The notes under the pieces: model-generated
The model's input: only the letters and a program-made list of their open reading frames with translations
Told to the model about the DNA's origin: nothing
The model's database searches: none
Position numbers and translations under genes: made by a program
Source: Methanobacterium sp.
Lineage (GTDB): Archaea > Methanobacteriota > Methanobacteria > Methanobacteriales > Methanobacteriaceae
Direction: 5' to 3'
Assembly (NCBI GenBank): GCA_028682985.1
Contig: JAJRAE010000024.1
Coordinates: forward strand, 1 to 7,332
Length of the DNA stretch: 7,332 nucleotides
Shown: one piece after another, positions 6,178 through 7,332 of the stretch
Layout of the letters: the number at the start of each line of letters is the position of its first letter
How positions within the stretch are numbered: the stretch's first letter is position 1

Positions 6178-6834
6178 ATGGTAAAATTGTTTGGAAGAGA
6201 ATCTCAGGTAGAAAAACATGGAAAAAACCATGTTAAAATTGTTTTTGAAAGCATAATTAAACTTAAAGAGGTAATGAATTGTTTTTATATGGGAAACTTC
6301 GCCGAACTGGATAAGAAGGTTATTGAACTATCTAACCTGGAGCACCAGGCCGATATCATACGCAGGAATATGGAGCTCGAATACTATCATGGAGCTTTCC
6401 TCCCCTTTGACCGGGAAGACCGGATCGTTCTTGCAGAGCTGGTGGATAGTGTTTCTGACATGGCGGAAGCCACCGGCTTCAGCATATGTCTAAGCAGGCT
6501 GGAATTTCCCATTAAGGGTCAGGGGGACTTTGAAAGATTCATGGAGATCATCATAGAAACCGTGTCTGTTTTAAGGGAATGTATCGAGCAGCTAGATGTG
6601 GATATGGGAAATTCCATTGCCAAAGCCCATGAAGTGGAAGACCTGGAAGATAAAGCAGATGAAATTGAGAGAAAAATCCTAAAAACAATTTACCAGTTGT
6701 ATAAAGAGGAAAAAATCGATATTCTAACGTTGATAGAACTTAAAAGTATAGCCACTAAACTGGGAAAAATTGTGGACCGGGCAGAGAATGCGTCTGACCG
6801 TGCACTCATCATTGCTGCTAAAAGAAGAGGTTAA
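6178..6834 (+). CDS. DUF47/PhoU-like (TIGR00153 family) protein, putative phosphate transport regulator
   Basis: An all-helical cytosolic protein of 218 residues, the usual size for the TIGR00153/DUF47 family, which is distantly related to PhoU. PhoU-like proteins bind metal clusters through repeated E/D-xxx-D motifs. Here these are visible as E55-HQA-D59, D90-SVS-D94, E157-DKA-D161 and VDRAENASD (199-207), in a two-bundle arrangement with the two halves split near residue 112. Members often sit beside a PiT-type phosphate permease gene and are thought to control its activity (family knowledge); none is present here, at least not upstream within the window. It is 49 bp after the DUF357 gene, preceded by AGGGAT as a partial ribosome binding site, and its stop is one base from the next start. 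A role in phosphate or related ion homeostasis is inferred from the family only. Confidence 0.88.
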   Translation: MVKLFGRESQVEKHGKNHVKIVFESIIKLKEVMNCFYMGNFAELDKKVIELSNLEHQADIIRRNMELEYYHGAFLPFDREDRIVLAELVDSVSDMAEATGFSICLSRLEFPIKGQGDFERFMEIIIETVSVLRECIEQLDVDMGNSIAKAHEVEDLEDKADEIERKILKTIYQLYKEEKIDILTLIELKSIATKLGKIVDRAENASDRALIIAAKRRG

Positions 6835-6835
6835 A

Positions 6836-7332
6836 ATGAAGTATCAAAATTCTCGAAAGCTACAGAACGCAACAGCTGACCTGAAATTTCTTTTAAATAA
6901 GGATTATAACAAGAAAGCCGCATTGGATTTTGTGGGTAACCATTATCTTCTGGACAAAGATGAACGAAACTACCTGCAGAGAAAGGTGTACTCCACTCAA
7001 AAATCCAAGGGACGTAAAAGTAAAATCATCCCCCTGAGTAAGATTAAAGGCAAAAAACTATTGATCGATGGTTATAATGTACTCATTACTGTGGAGAGTA
7101 TATGCAGCTCGGATAATTCTATTGTGGTTTGTGATGATGGCATCCTCCGGGATGTGAATGCTGTTTTTGGTAAATATAGGTGTAAAGATGAAACACGCGA
7201 TGCTTTAAATTCCATAGTGGCCCTTGTTAAAATTTACCACCCAGCAGATGTGGAGTTCTTCTTTGACAGCCAGGTGAGTAAGAGTGGAGAACTGGCCCAG
7301 CTAGCTGGGAAGATCCTGATAGAACATGGTGT
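6836..7332 (+). CDS. DUF434 domain-containing protein (3'-truncated by window)
   Basis: The first 165 codons of a gene that runs off the right edge. The ATG at 6836 is one base after the previous stop (6832-6834), and the ribosome binding site GAGGT (6827-6831) lies within the end of the PhoU-like gene, so the two are probably translationally coupled. The N-terminal part (about 5-55, ending DERNYLQRKVYS) matches the archaeal/bacterial DUF434 domain (COG2454). It is followed by a second domain beginning KKLLIDGYNVLITVES (73-88), then VVCDDGILRD (97-106) and VEFFFDS (139-145). The IDGYNV and FFFD strands with acidic residues D78, D100, D101, D106 and D144 resemble the active-site layout of PIN/NYN-type nucleases, so an RNase activity is possible but unproven. 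The function is not established. Confidence 0.85.
   Translation, partial: MKYQNSRKLQNATADLKFLLNKDYNKKAALDFVGNHYLLDKDERNYLQRKVYSTQKSKGRKSKIIPLSKIKGKKLLIDGYNVLITVESICSSDNSIVVCDDGILRDVNAVFGKYRCKDETRDALNSIVALVKIYHPADVEFFFDSQVSKSGELAQLAGKILIEHG

Overview
The window looks like a chromosomal stretch from a methanogen of the Methanobacteriales, most probably a mesophilic Methanobacterium-like archaeon. Archaea-only or archaea-typical genes support this: RadB, an archaetidylinositol-phosphate-synthase-like CDP-alcohol transferase, and DUF357, DUF47 and DUF434 proteins. So do archaeal TATA/BRE promoters, U-tract terminators, SD motifs of the GGTGAT/GAGG type and moderately AT-rich DNA. The genus is an inference; no rRNA gene is present.

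Layout. Bases 1-239 (+) are the last 78 codons of a sensor histidine kinase, cut by the window edge. Bases 240-538 are AT-rich and hold a weak hairpin, a T8 run, minus-strand U-tracts and a possible relic reading frame. On the minus strand follow a fold-type I PLP aminotransferase (539-1696) and, upstream of it, radB (1816-2523). A divergent TetR regulator (2633-3250, +) has a near-perfect 20-bp palindrome between its TATA box and its start codon. Bases 3251-3390 are a convergent spacer with an inverted repeat and a 28-bp tandem duplication. An M24 Xaa-Pro-type peptidase (3391-4581) lies on the minus strand, 43 bp downstream of a YrdC/Sua5 threonylcarbamoyl-AMP synthase (4625-5227).

A compact 58-bp divergent promoter separates yrdC from a plus-strand cluster: archaetidylinositol-phosphate-synthase-like enzyme (5286-5855), DUF357 (5895-6128), DUF47/PhoU-like (6178-6834) and a DUF434 protein that runs off the right edge (6836-7332). 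The last two genes are almost abutting.

Most of this is housekeeping: recombination (RadB), tRNA t6A modification (YrdC), peptide turnover, amino-acid or related transamination, and membrane inositol-lipid synthesis. I see no CRISPR array, defence island, insertion sequence, prophage or RNA gene, and no convincing new system. The points most worth checking are the TetR autoregulation site, the very short shared promoter at 5228-5285, the lipid-synthase/DUF357/DUF47/DUF434 grouping with its possible PIN-like nuclease, and the relic frame near the left edge.
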